NCBI RefSeq assembly: GCF_016306625.1
Contig: NZ_JACOII010000016.1
Span: 1,119-60,050, forward strand
Direction of reading: 5' to 3'
Origin: Xenorhabdus lircayensis
GTDB lineage: Bacteria; Pseudomonadota; Gammaproteobacteria; Enterobacterales; Enterobacteriaceae
DNA: 58,932 nt
Below the pieces are notes generated by a model. The model was given only the letters and a program-made list of their open reading frames with translations, did not search any database and had not been told where the DNA came from. Made by a program: the position numbers and the translations under genes. Below, piece after piece: positions 30,007-40,070 of this stretch; position 1 is the stretch's first letter; each line of letters opens with the position of its first letter.

Positions 30007-31245
30007 TTATGAATGATAAGCATCGGGATAAATTTTACCATAATGACCATCCAATTGAGATTCTGACATTTTTGATATTTCAACATATCTTGGTGAAAAC
30101 AAAACAAGAAACGACATCAATCCCATTAAGGCAGAAAATATTAATAATAAAATTCTTATATCATAACTTTCTATGATATATGTTGCAGATACCATACCTA
30201 ACGGTATTGACATGATGCAGATAGCGAGAAATTTAGATTCCATTGTATTACGATGAGTCTCTGGGGTTGCAAGACATCGAATTGAAGTGGTGTTTATATT
30301 GTAAATAACCACCCCTATTCCACTAATTAACATATAACTACATAATCCAATTAAGGAGGTTGCAGTGGATATTCCCGTTATGCATACAGATATAGTGAAT
30401 GCTGCAATAAATGCACTATGAGCTTTGCAAAATATTTTATTTATTATTTTAATCACAATGACACTACCAATCATCATACCTAACCCAAATGTTGCTTCGG
30501 CAATTCCCACATGTAAAGCACTAAGTTTAAATTCATTTAAAATAATAAGTGGTGTTATATAGGTTACTAATGGAACTATGGTGAAATTAAAAAAAGAAGA
30601 AACGATAACTAAACTTGTTTCTGTAGGGTTTTTAGTAATGATTTTAATACTTTTTATATTACTTTTATGGTGTTGCAATGGCTTTTCTTTTTGTTGATTT
30701 TTTATAAAATAAAACCCGATGATTGATGAAAGAGACATTAAGGAAATGAAAATTAAAGCACCATCAATTTTTAAGTAATGGATTATAATTCCAGATATAG
30801 CCGGGCCAAGGATGATATTAACGGAATTAACGATCCCTCTATACTTAAATGCAGATTCTAATTTATTTTTATTACTTATTTCCGGAAGGATGCTTGTACC
30901 AATTGGTTGAATGAGTATGGCTGAAATCGAAGCGAAAATATATATTATTCCTAAGGGGAGATATAGATTGTTATCTATAAAATTAGAGAAAATAAAAAGT
31001 AATGAGGTTGGGGTTATACAAAATAATATTATATTTTTTTTATTGAATGTATCTCCAAGGTTACTCATGAAAACTAGGAATACGACTTGTAAGAACCACG
31101 ATGTAAAAATAAACCATCCAAGCTGAAAATCTAGATTTAGCACCTCAATCATCCACCATGAAAATAACATGCCAAAAGCCCTTGTAGAGGATGTAAATAA
31201 AATATCAGATATTTGATATAAAAAAAATGAAATATTATTTTTCAT
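30007..31245 (-). CDS. MFS transporter, AT-rich, possibly acquired
   Basis: This 412-residue protein has about twelve membrane helices and resembles the MFS drug- or compound-exporter branch (QLGWFIFTSWFLQVVFLVF, GFYFIKNQQKE at the central loop). Base composition is visibly more AT-rich than that of the neighbours (bet genes, dinB), with many ATA, AAA and TTA codons, which suggests transfer. The substrate is unknown. It is flanked by an ERIC-like repeat and a gene remnant. Confidence 0.8.
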   Translation of the reverse strand: MKNNISFFLYQISDILFTSSTRAFGMLFSWWMIEVLNLDFQLGWFIFTSWFLQVVFLVFMSNLGDTFNKKNIILFCITPTSLLFIFSNFIDNNLYLPLGIIYIFASISAILIQPIGTSILPEISNKNKLESAFKYRGIVNSVNIILGPAISGIIIHYLKIDGALIFISLMSLSSIIGFYFIKNQQKEKPLQHHKSNIKSIKIITKNPTETSLVIVSSFFNFTIVPLVTYITPLIILNEFKLSALHVGIAEATFGLGMMIGSVIVIKIINKIFCKAHSAFIAAFTISVCITGISTATSLIGLCSYMLISGIGVVIYNINTTSIRCLATPETHRNTMESKFLAICIMSIPLGMVSATYIIESYDIRILLLIFSALMGLMSFLVLFSPRYVEISKMSESQLDGHYGKIYPDAYHS

Positions 31246-31326
31246 TATTACCCTTATACTTATTAATAACTTTATTTGTTGATAAATTTAGCTAATGGTA
31301 CATATGAAATGTATTAATGTCACTTT

Positions 31327-31392
31327 TATACCCTTCATCTTTCAAGTTGCTGCTTTGCTGGCTGCGTTGCAGTTTGAAATCTATTGGGTATA
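31327..31392. repeat. ERIC-like short repeat element, core-deleted
   Basis: The 66-bp stretch begins TATACCCTTCATCTTTCAAG and ends GAAATCTATTGGGTATA, so its ends are inverted (TATACCC and GGGTATA). The GGCTGCGTT segment and ends resemble ERIC-element flanks of enterobacteria, but the usual central ERIC core is missing. The left arm CCCTTCATCTTTCAAG recurs in the palindrome at 54251-54294. Confidence 0.6.
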
Positions 31393-31411
31393 TGTTGAAA
31401 CTGAATGATGA

Positions 31412-31543
31412 ATGGCGTTAGAGCATAATAAATTTTTATATGGTTTGCCTTCCATTGGTTGGGTTGGGGCGCTGCTTGGCATGATGGCATTGGTGCCAGT
31501 TTTGGTGGATACGAGTTTGCATTCAGGTAAATTAACTCGTTGA
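31412..31543 (+). pseudogene. Short membrane-protein remnant before dinB
   Basis: A 43-codon frame begins with ATG and ends with TGA. It encodes a hydrophobic segment, SIGWVGALLGMMALVPVLVD, between a basic start and a short tail. It looks like the C-terminal end of a larger transporter that was lost, and it directly follows the ERIC-like element. It could also be a chance frame. Confidence 0.35.
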
Positions 31544-31583
31544 AATTTGCTTAAAAAATTAGCTAGAGTTTCATGATCTCTTT

Positions 31584-31599
31584 ATGTATATTTATACAG
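31584..31599. promoter_or_regulatory. LexA (SOS) box of dinB
   Basis: ATGTATATTTATACAG matches the LexA consensus CTGT-N8-ACAG except for the first base. It lies about 23 bp upstream of the dinB start, so dinB should be induced by DNA damage. Confidence 0.75.
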
Positions 31600-31621
31600 T
31601 GTTCTGGCATGGGGAGATCAA

Positions 31622-32677
31622 ATGCGCAAAATTATTCATATTGATATGGACTGCTTTTTTGCCGCCATTGAAATGCGGGATAACCCAACATTCCGCGATA
31701 TTCCTATTGCAGTGGGGGGAAGTGCGGACCGGCGAGGTGTGATTAGTACGGCCAATTATCACGCCCGTCGTTTTGGAGTACATAGTGCGATGCCCACAGC
31801 CATGGCGGTAAAACTTTGTCCTCAATTGAAAGTGATCCCCGGTCGAATGGCACTTTATAAAGAGGTGTCTCAACATATTCGTCAGATTTTTTCCCGTTAC
31901 ACTGAGCTGATTGAACCTCTCTCGCTAGATGAGGCCTATCTGGATGTGACGGATTGCCATTATTGCCACGGTTCTGCCACATTAATTGCCCAAGAAATTC
32001 GTCAGGTGATCTTTGATGAGTTGCAATTGACTGCATCCGCTGGTGTTGCTCCCGTCAGGTTTTTGGCCAAAATCGCGTCTGATATCAATAAACCCAATGG
32101 TCAATATATTATCTCTCCTGAGCACGTAGAAACCTTTGTGAAATCACTGCCATTACGCAAGATTCCCGGTGTTGGGAAAGTCACGGCTAAACGTCTATCA
32201 GATATGGGATTGGAAACCTGCTCTGATGTTCAACACTACGATAAGCTAGCGTTAATTAAAAGTTTGGGCAAATTTGGTCTGGCGCTTTGGGAGCGCAGCC
32301 ATGGCATTGATGAACGGCAAATCACGCCAGATCGCTTGCGTAAATCTGTTGGGGTGGAAAAAACTTTGGCACAGGATATTCATGAGTGGTGTGAGTGTGT
32401 AGAGTTGATTGAACAGCTTTATCCTGAGCTGGAAAAACGGCTAGAAAAGGTAAAACCCGACTTTCGTATTGCTCGTCAGGGTATCAAATTAAAATTTGAC
32501 GATTTTCAATTAACAACACAGGAACATACCCATCCTTTGTTGGATAAATCCGATCTGATTAAGGTTGCAAAACAGGCTTGGGAAATGCGCAGGGAAGGGC
32601 GGGGAGTTCGGTTGGTCGGCCTGCATGTGACATTACAAAATCCACAACTGGAACGTCAACTCTTATTGGAGTGGTAA
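31622..32677 (+). CDS. dinB: DNA polymerase IV
   Basis: This 351-residue Y-family translesion polymerase has catalytic acidic residues in [12 protein letters not shown] (D8) and SLDEAYLDV (about D102/E103), the helix-hairpin-helix [17 protein letters not shown], and a little-finger domain. The length matches E. coli DinB. GGGGAG lies just before the start. The C-terminal beta-clamp peptide appears to be QLLLEW. Confidence 0.95.
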   Translation: MRKIIHIDMDCFFAAIEMRDNPTFRDIPIAVGGSADRRGVISTANYHARRFGVHSAMPTAMAVKLCPQLKVIPGRMALYKEVSQHIRQIFSRYTELIEPLSLDEAYLDVTDCHYCHGSATLIAQEIRQVIFDELQLTASAGVAPVRFLAKIASDINKPNGQYIISPEHVETFVKSLPLRKIPGVGKVTAKRLSDMGLETCSDVQHYDKLALIKSLGKFGLALWERSHGIDERQITPDRLRKSVGVEKTLAQDIHEWCECVELIEQLYPELEKRLEKVKPDFRIARQGIKLKFDDFQLTTQEHTHPLLDKSDLIKVAKQAWEMRREGRGVRLVGLHVTLQNPQLERQLLLEW

Positions 32678-32784
32678 TTTTGAAATGGTAAAGAGGAGGT
32701 GGCATACAAGATGGGAATCTCCCCCACAGCAGATGGCAGGGGAGGCGCAATATGACTCTTTATTGTTTTTATTATTACTCGGCA

Positions 32785-34245
32785 TCACTCTTTAACCGGA
32801 ATAGCTTTCAATATTGCGGTGAGTAATTGCCAATACTGACCAACACTCTTAATATGCACTTTCTCATCAGGAGAGTGAGCACCGCGAATGGTTGGGCCGA
32901 TGGAAACCATGTCCATATCAGGATACGGTTTTTTGAACAGACCACACTCTAGGCCAGCGTGGATCACCATGATATTTGGGGTTTTGTCGAAAAGTTGGTG
33001 ATAAGTTTCACGAACTAAATGCATGACCGGGGAGTTGGCATCAGGCTGCCAGCCCGGGTAGCTGCCATTGGCTACTGTTTCTGCACCAGACAGTTTTGCC
33101 AGAGAATGCAGCATCTCAACAACATAAGTTTTGCCACTTTCGATCAATGAACGAATCAGGCAGATAACCTCGGCTTTCTCTTCATCCATCGTTACAACGC
33201 CAACGTTCAGCGAGGTTTCTACAACGCCTTTAGCTACGTCACTCATACGGATTACGCCATTAGGCATGGTATTGAGCATGGACAGGAAACGGGTTTGGCA
33301 ACCAGCCGTTAACGCCTGTGATGAGGTTTCGATTTCATCCAGTAAGAGAGTAAGATTGGCTTCAACGACCGCGTATTCGTTTTTCAGTGTTTCCAGATAG
33401 CTATCTTTTAGTTGATGCAGTTTTTCAATTTTATCGGCAGGAACCGCAATCACGGTAGAACCTTCACGAGGGATGGCATTACGCAGGGTTCCACCTTGGA
33501 GATGAATCAATTTCAGGTTTAGCTCATCTGCATGCGCAGTTAGGAAACGAGCCAGTAATTTGTTGGCATTACCCAGTCCCAGATGAATATCACCACCAGA
33601 GTGACCACCTTTTAACCCTTTGATAGTTAGTTGCAGGGTTTTGTAGCCAGCCGTTAGAGCTTCACGGGACAGTTGCAAGGTTGTGATAAAATCAATGCCA
33701 CCTGCACAACCCATGTAGATTTCACCTTCTTCTTCCGAATCGGTATTGATCAGAATATCAGCCTGCAACCAGCCAGATTTCAGGCCAAATGCGCCATCCA
33801 TGCCAGCCTCTTCGGTCATGGTCAATAAAACTTCCAATGGGCCGTGTTTGACGGATTCGTCCGCCAATACCGCCAGAGCGGAAGCCATGCCGATACCATT
33901 ATCAGAACCCAGAGTTGTACCATCAGCAGTAACCCAATCACCGTCGATATAAGGACGGATAGGATCTTTTGTGAAATCGTGTTGGGTATCGTTGTTTTTC
34001 TGTGGAACCATATCAAGGTGCGCCTGAAGTACGACGGCCTTACGGTTTTCCATTCCTTTTGAAGCAGGTTTTCTGATCAGAATATTGCCGGCTTCATCCT
34101 TCTCTACATGGAAATCTTTGTTTTTGGCCCACTCAATGATATGGGATACTAGCGCTTCTTCGTGATAAGACGGATGAGGAATGGAACAAATTTTGGCAAA
34201 AATATCCCAAAGGGGCTGAGGGGATAATGTTGATAATTCGGACAC
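32785..34245 (-). CDS. pepD: Aminoacyl-histidine dipeptidase (peptidase D)
   Basis: This 486-residue M20-family zinc peptidase cleaves Xaa-His dipeptides such as carnosine in the cytoplasm. Zinc ligands sit in QAHLDMV, GSDNGIGMA and TEEAGMDGAFGL, with a late HAGLECGLF histidine. It lies divergent from gpt, as in E. coli. Confidence 0.95.
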   Translation of the reverse strand: MSELSTLSPQPLWDIFAKICSIPHPSYHEEALVSHIIEWAKNKDFHVEKDEAGNILIRKPASKGMENRKAVVLQAHLDMVPQKNNDTQHDFTKDPIRPYIDGDWVTADGTTLGSDNGIGMASALAVLADESVKHGPLEVLLTMTEEAGMDGAFGLKSGWLQADILINTDSEEEGEIYMGCAGGIDFITTLQLSREALTAGYKTLQLTIKGLKGGHSGGDIHLGLGNANKLLARFLTAHADELNLKLIHLQGGTLRNAIPREGSTVIAVPADKIEKLHQLKDSYLETLKNEYAVVEANLTLLLDEIETSSQALTAGCQTRFLSMLNTMPNGVIRMSDVAKGVVETSLNVGVVTMDEEKAEVICLIRSLIESGKTYVVEMLHSLAKLSGAETVANGSYPGWQPDANSPVMHLVRETYHQLFDKTPNIMVIHAGLECGLFKKPYPDMDMVSIGPTIRGAHSPDEKVHIKSVGQYWQLLTAILKAIPVKE

Positions 34246-34505
34246 GGCGAATCTCCTGTAACGACATCTTGGTGAGATGAAAGTAGTAATATTTGACGCA
34301 TTGGGGCGCTTTTGTTATCTAGCGTTATTCCAATGTCCATGCCATGCTTGAGAATACCATTTTATTACCTGCAATGCGCAGCCAGAATGAGGGCTTACCT
34401 TGTTTTTGCTGGTTTTTGTCTGCCCAAATCACTATAATCTTGCGCAACCTTTTTTCCGCAAAAACACTTTTCTGAAATATTCTTTAGTTTCCAGGACCAA
34501 ATTTT

Positions 34506-34973
34506 ATGAGTGAAAAATATGTTGTAACGTGGGATATGTTGCAAATCCATGCCCGTCAATTAGCGCAACGTTTGCTTCCCGTAGATCAATGGAAAGGCAT
34601 TATTGCCGTTAGCCGTGGTGGTCTTGTCCCGGGGGCATTGCTGGCACGTGAGTTGGGAATTCGCCATGTCGACACAGTCTGTATTTCCAGCTATGATCAT
34701 AATAATCAGCGCGAATTGAATGTATTGAAAAAAGCGGAAGGTGACAGTGACGGTGAAGGTTTTATCGTCGTTGATGATCTGGTTGATACCGGAGGCACTG
34801 CGCAGGCAATCCGTGAGATGTATCCGAAAGCCCATTTTGTAACGATTTTCGCAAAACCAGCTGGTCGTCCTCTTGTGGATGGTTATGTTGTTGATATTCC
34901 CCAAAACACATGGATTGAACAGCCATGGGATATGGGAGTCATATTTGTTCCACCTATTTGTGATAAGCAATAA
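34506..34973 (+). CDS. gpt: Xanthine-guanine phosphoribosyltransferase
   Basis: This 155-residue type I phosphoribosyltransferase salvages xanthine and guanine at the membrane surface. It has [16 protein letters not shown] near residue 36 and the PRPP-binding motif [14 protein letters not shown] near residue 85-98. The gene starts ATGAGTGAAAAATATG, and frsA starts 15 nt after its stop. Confidence 0.96.
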   Translation: MSEKYVVTWDMLQIHARQLAQRLLPVDQWKGIIAVSRGGLVPGALLARELGIRHVDTVCISSYDHNNQRELNVLKKAEGDSDGEGFIVVDDLVDTGGTAQAIREMYPKAHFVTIFAKPAGRPLVDGYVVDIPQNTWIEQPWDMGVIFVPPICDKQ

Positions 34974-34988
34974 GCTTTTTCTTTTGTC

Positions 34989-36236
34989 ATGACTAAACAA
35001 AACCTTTCAGAATCGCTGTTTAAGCCTCGGTTTAAACAGCGGGAAACCTCTACATTGGTAAGATACATTCGCCCACAGTCTATAACTGCCAGTGATAGTA
35101 TGCTTGGTGGGGAGCGCCGCGAGCGTTGGTACCGAATGATTAATTGGCTCGCTTGGATCTGGAGGGGGATAAATCCGCTGGAAATTCAAGATGTTCTCAG
35201 CCGGATTGCCGTGACAGATGCCGAGCGCAGTGCTGACAATTTGTTAGACACTGTGGTCGGCTATCGTAAAGGGAACTGGGCATTTGAGTGGTCTCAGCAG
35301 GCAATGCACTGGCAACAGGAAGCATTGCTTGCTGAAGAGACCGAGAAAGCCGGAGCATATTGGTTAAAGGCTGCAACGCGATACAGTATTGCGGCTTATC
35401 CTCATTTACGCGGTGACGAGCTGGCAGATCAGGCCATTGCACTGGCCAATAAAGCTTATGAAAATGCCGCGAATTTTTCTGACTATAAATTGAAAAAATT
35501 GGAATTTCAGTTGGAAGGGGGGAAAAGTGTTACTGGGTTACTGCATCTTCCTTCTCATGTTCAGGGGCCTTGTCCAACGATATTAGTCTGTGCCAGCCTG
35601 GATAATGTTCAGAGTGATTGTTGGCGGTTATTCCGCGAACATTTCTCTCCCCTCGGTTTTGCAATGCTAACGGTGGATATGCCTTCTGTTGGTTATTCTT
35701 CCAAATTTACATTGACGCAGGATACTTGCGCTCTTCATCAACAAGTTCTGCAACAACTGGACGGCATACCGTGGATTGATCATACCCGTATAGGTGTATT
35801 TGGTTTTCGTTTTGGTGCAAATATCGCTGTTCGCCTTGCCTATCTGGAACCAAAGCTTATTAAAGGTATATCGGTGATCGGGCCGATCGTTCATGAATTG
35901 CTGCATGATGAAAAACTACAGCAGAAAATCCCGTCAATGTATATCGATGTACTGGCTAGCCGTTTGGGTCTTTATCACGTTGATGAAGAGAGATTACGTT
36001 CAGAACTGAGTTGTTACTCGCTGAAAAACCAAGGCTTGCTGGGGCGCCGCTGTACTGTACCCATGCTTTCGGTGTATTGGGAAGACGATATTTTCAGCCC
36101 AAGGAAAGACTCTAAATTGATTGCCATGTCGTCAATGGATGGTTCATTAAAGGCTATTCCTGCTACATCAGTTTATAGTGGTTTCAATAAAGCATTACAT
36201 CAAATAAGTGTATGGTTGAAAGATAAAGTATTATAA
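34989..36236 (+). CDS. frsA: FrsA, alpha/beta-hydrolase-fold protein
   Basis: This 415-residue protein matches E. coli FrsA (YafA), which interacts with the glucose transporter protein IIA-Glc and affects respiration versus fermentation. It has an alpha/beta-hydrolase domain from about residue 165. The usual GxSxG nucleophile elbow is GFRFGAN, so the serine is missing, as in E. coli. It follows gpt closely and is followed by crl. Confidence 0.93.
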   Translation: MTKQNLSESLFKPRFKQRETSTLVRYIRPQSITASDSMLGGERRERWYRMINWLAWIWRGINPLEIQDVLSRIAVTDAERSADNLLDTVVGYRKGNWAFEWSQQAMHWQQEALLAEETEKAGAYWLKAATRYSIAAYPHLRGDELADQAIALANKAYENAANFSDYKLKKLEFQLEGGKSVTGLLHLPSHVQGPCPTILVCASLDNVQSDCWRLFREHFSPLGFAMLTVDMPSVGYSSKFTLTQDTCALHQQVLQQLDGIPWIDHTRIGVFGFRFGANIAVRLAYLEPKLIKGISVIGPIVHELLHDEKLQQKIPSMYIDVLASRLGLYHVDEERLRSELSCYSLKNQGLLGRRCTVPMLSVYWEDDIFSPRKDSKLIAMSSMDGSLKAIPATSVYSGFNKALHQISVWLKDKVL

Positions 36237-36307
36237 AATTAAATTTATTACTTGATATTTTTTAATCATTTGATACAAAGGTGTTCTGTATATAAGGAGG
36301 CCTTTGT

Positions 36308-36709
36308 ATGACTTTACCCGCAAGTTATTCTATAAATAAGTTGTTAAAGAGTTTTTCTGCATTAGGACCGTATGTACGTGAATTAAAATGCCAAAATGGT
36401 TATTTTTTCTTTGATTGTTTAGCGGTTTGCGTCAGTGCAAAAGTGGCGCCAGAAAAACGCGAATTCTGGGGATGGTGGCTAGAATTAGAAGTACAGGAAC
36501 AGGGCTTTGTTTATAACTATCAGATAGGTTTATTTGATAAAAATGGTGAATGGCGCGCTATGAGTATCAAGAAAAAGGCTGACCGTGAGCATCTTGAATC
36601 AACCTTGCAGACATTTCACAAACGTTTGGCCGATTCTTTTGATACTCTCAAATTGACGTTGACTCCATCTGAAAATACTATCGCCCTTCAGACTCAAGTT
36701 ATGGCATGA
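36308..36709 (+). CDS. crl: Sigma-factor-binding protein Crl
   Basis: This 133-residue protein promotes binding of RpoS to core RNA polymerase. It has the family segments YSINKLLKSFSALGPYVRE at the N-terminus and FWGWWLELEVQE near residue 55. AAGGAGG lies 7 nt before the start. In E. coli phoE follows; here proB comes next. Confidence 0.93.
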   Translation: MTLPASYSINKLLKSFSALGPYVRELKCQNGYFFFDCLAVCVSAKVAPEKREFWGWWLELEVQEQGFVYNYQIGLFDKNGEWRAMSIKKKADREHLESTLQTFHKRLADSFDTLKLTLTPSENTIALQTQVMA

Positions 36710-36740
36710 GTTTGCTTTAAACCTGCTTTTTTTAAATCTT

Positions 36741-36770
36741 GCGTTATGTCAGTTGGCATAACGCTTCTCT
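36741..36770 (+). terminator. Hairpin after crl
   Basis: GCGTTATG (36741-36748) pairs with CATAACGC (36757-36764) around an 8-nt loop and is followed by TTCTCT. It is a weak intrinsic terminator. Confidence 0.55.
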
Positions 36771-36853
36771 CCTGTTAAAACTAAATACTATTTTTTTAAC
36801 TGATGGTTTTCTTAAACGTATTGTTTTTTTAAATTAATTGTAATGGCAGAAAT

Positions 36854-37960
36854 ATGATGAATGGCAGCCAAACATTGGTTGTGAAACTGGGGACGAGTGT
36901 ATTGACCGGTGGCTCTCGTCGTTTGAATCGTGCCCACATTGTGGAATTGGTTCGCCAGTGTGCTCAACAGCATAAAAAGGGACACCGCATCATTATTGTG
37001 ACTTCTGGTGCGATTGCGGCTGGGCGTGAGCATTTAGGGTATCCCGACCTTCCTGCTACGATTGCTTCAAAACAGTTGCTGGCAGCCGTCGGACAAAGCC
37101 GCCTGATTCAATTATGGGAGCAGCTTTTCTCGATTTATGGTATCCATGTCGGGCAAATGTTGCTGACCCGTGCAGATTTGGAAGATCGTGAACGTTTCTT
37201 GAATGCAAGGGATACACTTCAGGCGTTGCTCGATAACCACATTGTTCCCATTATTAATGAAAATGATGCTGTTGCGACAGCAGAGATAAAAGTGGGTGAC
37301 AATGATAACCTTTCTGCGTTAGCTGCTATTTTGGGCAGTGCAGATAAATTATTGCTCCTGACAGATATCGAAGGACTTTATACTGCTGATCCCCGTAATA
37401 ATCCTGATGCTAAATTGATCTCTGAAGTGCATGACATCAGCGATGAAATAAAAATGATGGCAGGGGACAGTGTTTCAGGTTTGGGTACAGGAGGTATGGC
37501 GACAAAACTTCAGGCTGCGGGTATCGCGGGGCGTGCAGGAATTGATGTTATTATCGCTGCTGGTAATAAGCCGGACGTTATTGCCGATGTCATTGAAGGA
37601 AAATCGGTTGGCACGCGTTTTCATGGCTTGGCTAGTCCAATGGAAAATCGCAAGCGCTGGATCTTTGGTGCTCCTCCAGCTGGGGAAATCATTGTCGATC
37701 ATGGTGCAGAAGCGGCCATTCTTGAAAAAGGCAGCTCGTTGTTGCCAAAAGGGATCAAAAACGTTAAAGGTGATTTTTCCCGTGGTGAAGTCATCCGCAT
37801 CCGTAGCTTATCTGGCAAGGATTTGGCTCATGGTGTTTGTCGTTACAATAGCGATGCCTTACGTCTGATTGCAGGCCATCATTCACAGCAAATCAGCCAG
37901 ATACTGGGTTATGAATATGGCGCCGTTGCGGTTCACCGTGACGATTTGATCGTAAATTAA
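36854..37960 (+). CDS. proB: Glutamate 5-kinase
   Basis: This 368-residue enzyme phosphorylates glutamate in the first, proline-inhibited step of proline synthesis. It has the amino-acid-kinase domain ([36 protein letters not shown]) and a C-terminal PUA domain. ATG codons at 36854 and 36857 are both possible starts. proA follows after a 36-nt gap, forming the proBA operon. Confidence 0.96.
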   Translation: MMNGSQTLVVKLGTSVLTGGSRRLNRAHIVELVRQCAQQHKKGHRIIIVTSGAIAAGREHLGYPDLPATIASKQLLAAVGQSRLIQLWEQLFSIYGIHVGQMLLTRADLEDRERFLNARDTLQALLDNHIVPIINENDAVATAEIKVGDNDNLSALAAILGSADKLLLLTDIEGLYTADPRNNPDAKLISEVHDISDEIKMMAGDSVSGLGTGGMATKLQAAGIAGRAGIDVIIAAGNKPDVIADVIEGKSVGTRFHGLASPMENRKRWIFGAPPAGEIIVDHGAEAAILEKGSSLLPKGIKNVKGDFSRGEVIRIRSLSGKDLAHGVCRYNSDALRLIAGHHSQQISQILGYEYGAVAVHRDDLIVN

Positions 37961-37975
37961 TTGATCGTAAATTAA
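37946..37975 (+). repeat. 15-bp tandem duplication at the proB stop
   Basis: TTGATCGTAAATTAA occurs twice in a row. The first copy carries the last codons and stop of proB; the second is untranslated and lengthens the proB-proA spacer. Confidence 0.9.
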
Positions 37976-37996
37976 TCGTGAGTTAAGGATTCCACC

Positions 37997-39250
37997 ATGC
38001 TAGAGCAGATGGGAAAAGCGGCCAAAGCAGCATCATGGCAGTTGGCGCAATTGAGTACCAGCCAGAAAAATCAGGCGTTGAATCACATTGCTGATTTGTT
38101 GGAAACAGAAATTGAAGTGATCCTTGCTGCTAATCAGCAAGATATGGATCAGGCTTGTGAACAGGGGATGAGTGAAGCACTGCTTGATCGGTTATTGCTG
38201 ACTCCTGAGCGGTTGAATGCCATAGCTAATGATGTGCGTCAGGTCTGCCGTTTGGCTGATCCTGTTGGGCAAGTCATGGATGGGCAACTATTGGATAATG
38301 GTTTGCAATTGAGTCGCCGCCGGGTCCCTCTGGGAGTTATTGGCGTGATTTATGAAGCCCGCCCCAATGTCACTATTGATGTGGCGTCGCTGTGCCTGAA
38401 AACCGGGAATGCGGTAATACTGCGCGGTGGTAAAGAGACTCACCATACCAATCAGGCTATGGTTAAAGTCATTCAGCAGGCACTGGAGCAAAGCGGTTTA
38501 TCTGCCTCTGCGGTTCAGGCTATCAATAAGCCCGATCGCGAATTGGTGGCTGAACTGCTGAAAATGGATCGCTATGTTGATATGTTGATCCCTCGAGGTG
38601 GCGCAGGGTTACATAAGTTGTGCCGTGAACAATCTACTATTCCGGTGATTACCGGGGGTATTGGTGTTTGTCACACGTTTGTAGATGAACATATCAATGT
38701 TGAAAAAGCATTGGAAGTCATCACTAATGCGAAAGTTCAGCGTCCAAGTGCCTGTAATTCACTGGAAACCTTGTTAGTACATGAGAAAATTGCAGCTGAT
38801 TTCCTGCCAGTCTTGAGTACCAGAATGAAAGAACAGGGGGTAACACTGCATGCAAGCTCATCAGCGATGGTATTACTGAAAGATGGCCCAGCAACAGTCG
38901 TCGAAGTAGCAGAAGAAGATTACTGTGATGAATGGCTATCACTGGATATGAGTGTAGATATTGTCAGAGATATCGATCAAGCTATTGATCATATCCGCAC
39001 TTATGGCACTGCCCATTCTGATGCGATCCTAACGGAGTCTTTGCAGCAGGCTGATTATTTTGTGCGTCATGTGGATTCTGCCGCCGTATATGTGAATGCA
39101 AGCACTCGTTTTACTGATGGTGGTCAGTTTGGTTTAGGGGCTGAAGTGGCTGTCAGTACTCAGAAATTACACTCCAGAGGCCCAATGGGACTTGATGCAT
39201 TGACAACGTATAAATGGGTTGGTTATGGCAATTATTTGCCCCGCCGCTAA
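37997..39250 (+). CDS. proA: Gamma-glutamyl phosphate reductase
   Basis: This 417-residue aldehyde-dehydrogenase-fold enzyme reduces glutamyl phosphate to glutamate semialdehyde for proline synthesis. It has [20 protein letters not shown], the nucleophile in [12 protein letters not shown] and the C-terminal [25 protein letters not shown] lies upstream of the start. Confidence 0.96.
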   Translation: MLEQMGKAAKAASWQLAQLSTSQKNQALNHIADLLETEIEVILAANQQDMDQACEQGMSEALLDRLLLTPERLNAIANDVRQVCRLADPVGQVMDGQLLDNGLQLSRRRVPLGVIGVIYEARPNVTIDVASLCLKTGNAVILRGGKETHHTNQAMVKVIQQALEQSGLSASAVQAINKPDRELVAELLKMDRYVDMLIPRGGAGLHKLCREQSTIPVITGGIGVCHTFVDEHINVEKALEVITNAKVQRPSACNSLETLLVHEKIAADFLPVLSTRMKEQGVTLHASSSAMVLLKDGPATVVEVAEEDYCDEWLSLDMSVDIVRDIDQAIDHIRTYGTAHSDAILTESLQQADYFVRHVDSAAVYVNASTRFTDGGQFGLGAEVAVSTQKLHSRGPMGLDALTTYKWVGYGNYLPRR

Positions 39251-39289
39251 TAATATTCCGTTTTAATTAGAATTCGTTGAATTATGTCG

Positions 39290-39319
39290 AGTCACACTTA
39301 AAATTAAGTGTGACTTTTT
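39290..39319 (+). terminator. Terminator of proBA
   Basis: AGTCACACTT (39290-39299) pairs perfectly with AAGTGTGACT (39306-39315) around AAAATT and is followed by TTTT. Confidence 0.88.
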
Positions 39320-39415
39320 GTTCAATGAAAAATATTTTTTTACACAGGTGTAAATATTTAGTTACTATACTTTATGTTTAATCTTATTTTATATATCCTT
39401 CAGGAAGACAGCGAA

Positions 39416-39931
39416 ATGAAACAAACTCTATTTATCGTAGGCGCACGAGGTGCAGGGAAGACGACAATAGGTAAGTTGTTGGCTGAAACATTATCGTACA
39501 AATTTGTTGACACTGATGAAAGTATTCAAATCTCCAGTGAAATGACTATTGCTGATCTTGTTGAACAACATGGTTGGGAATATTTCAGGAAATTGGAAAG
39601 CAAAATGCTGAGAACGGTTAGCCAGCATGAACGCGTTATTTCCACTGGCGGGGGAATGGTTCTGTCTCCGGAAAATCGTCATTATATGCAACAGAATGGT
39701 ATTGTGATTTATTTACAGGCATCCGCAGAAGTTCTAATCAAGCGGCTATCTCTCAATCCAGAAAACTCACAGCGCCCCAGCCTGACAGGAAAGTCCATCA
39801 TAGAAGAAATTGAAGGGATATTGGTTGAAAGGGAACCATTATACCGTGGGTGTGCTGATTTCATTGTTGATGCTAGCTTTGCAACAGAAGATATCGTTTC
39901 TAGTGTTAAATCTTACATTTTAAACCAGTAA
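39416..39931 (+). CDS. aroL: Shikimate kinase (AroL type)
   Basis: This 171-residue P-loop kinase makes shikimate 3-phosphate for aromatic amino-acid synthesis. It has the Walker A GARGAGKTT, the DTDESI substrate region, STGGGMV, and RPSLTGK near the lid. It resembles AroL more than AroK. I choose ATG at 39416: AGGAAG is 8 nt upstream and homologues start here, while the frame could begin at 39374 with an atypical hydrophobic extension. Confidence 0.9.
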   Translation: MKQTLFIVGARGAGKTTIGKLLAETLSYKFVDTDESIQISSEMTIADLVEQHGWEYFRKLESKMLRTVSQHERVISTGGGMVLSPENRHYMQQNGIVIYLQASAEVLIKRLSLNPENSQRPSLTGKSIIEEIEGILVEREPLYRGCADFIVDASFATEDIVSSVKSYILNQ

Positions 39932-40070
39932 AATAAAATAATTTGATATATTAAGGTATTTTGAGTTTATTTCTTATCTAACGGGGGAAATCTTATATAT
40001 CAGAGTGCTTATACAACTTATAGTATCATTCTACTTACTCACTTTAATTTTATTTAATTATATTTGAGAT

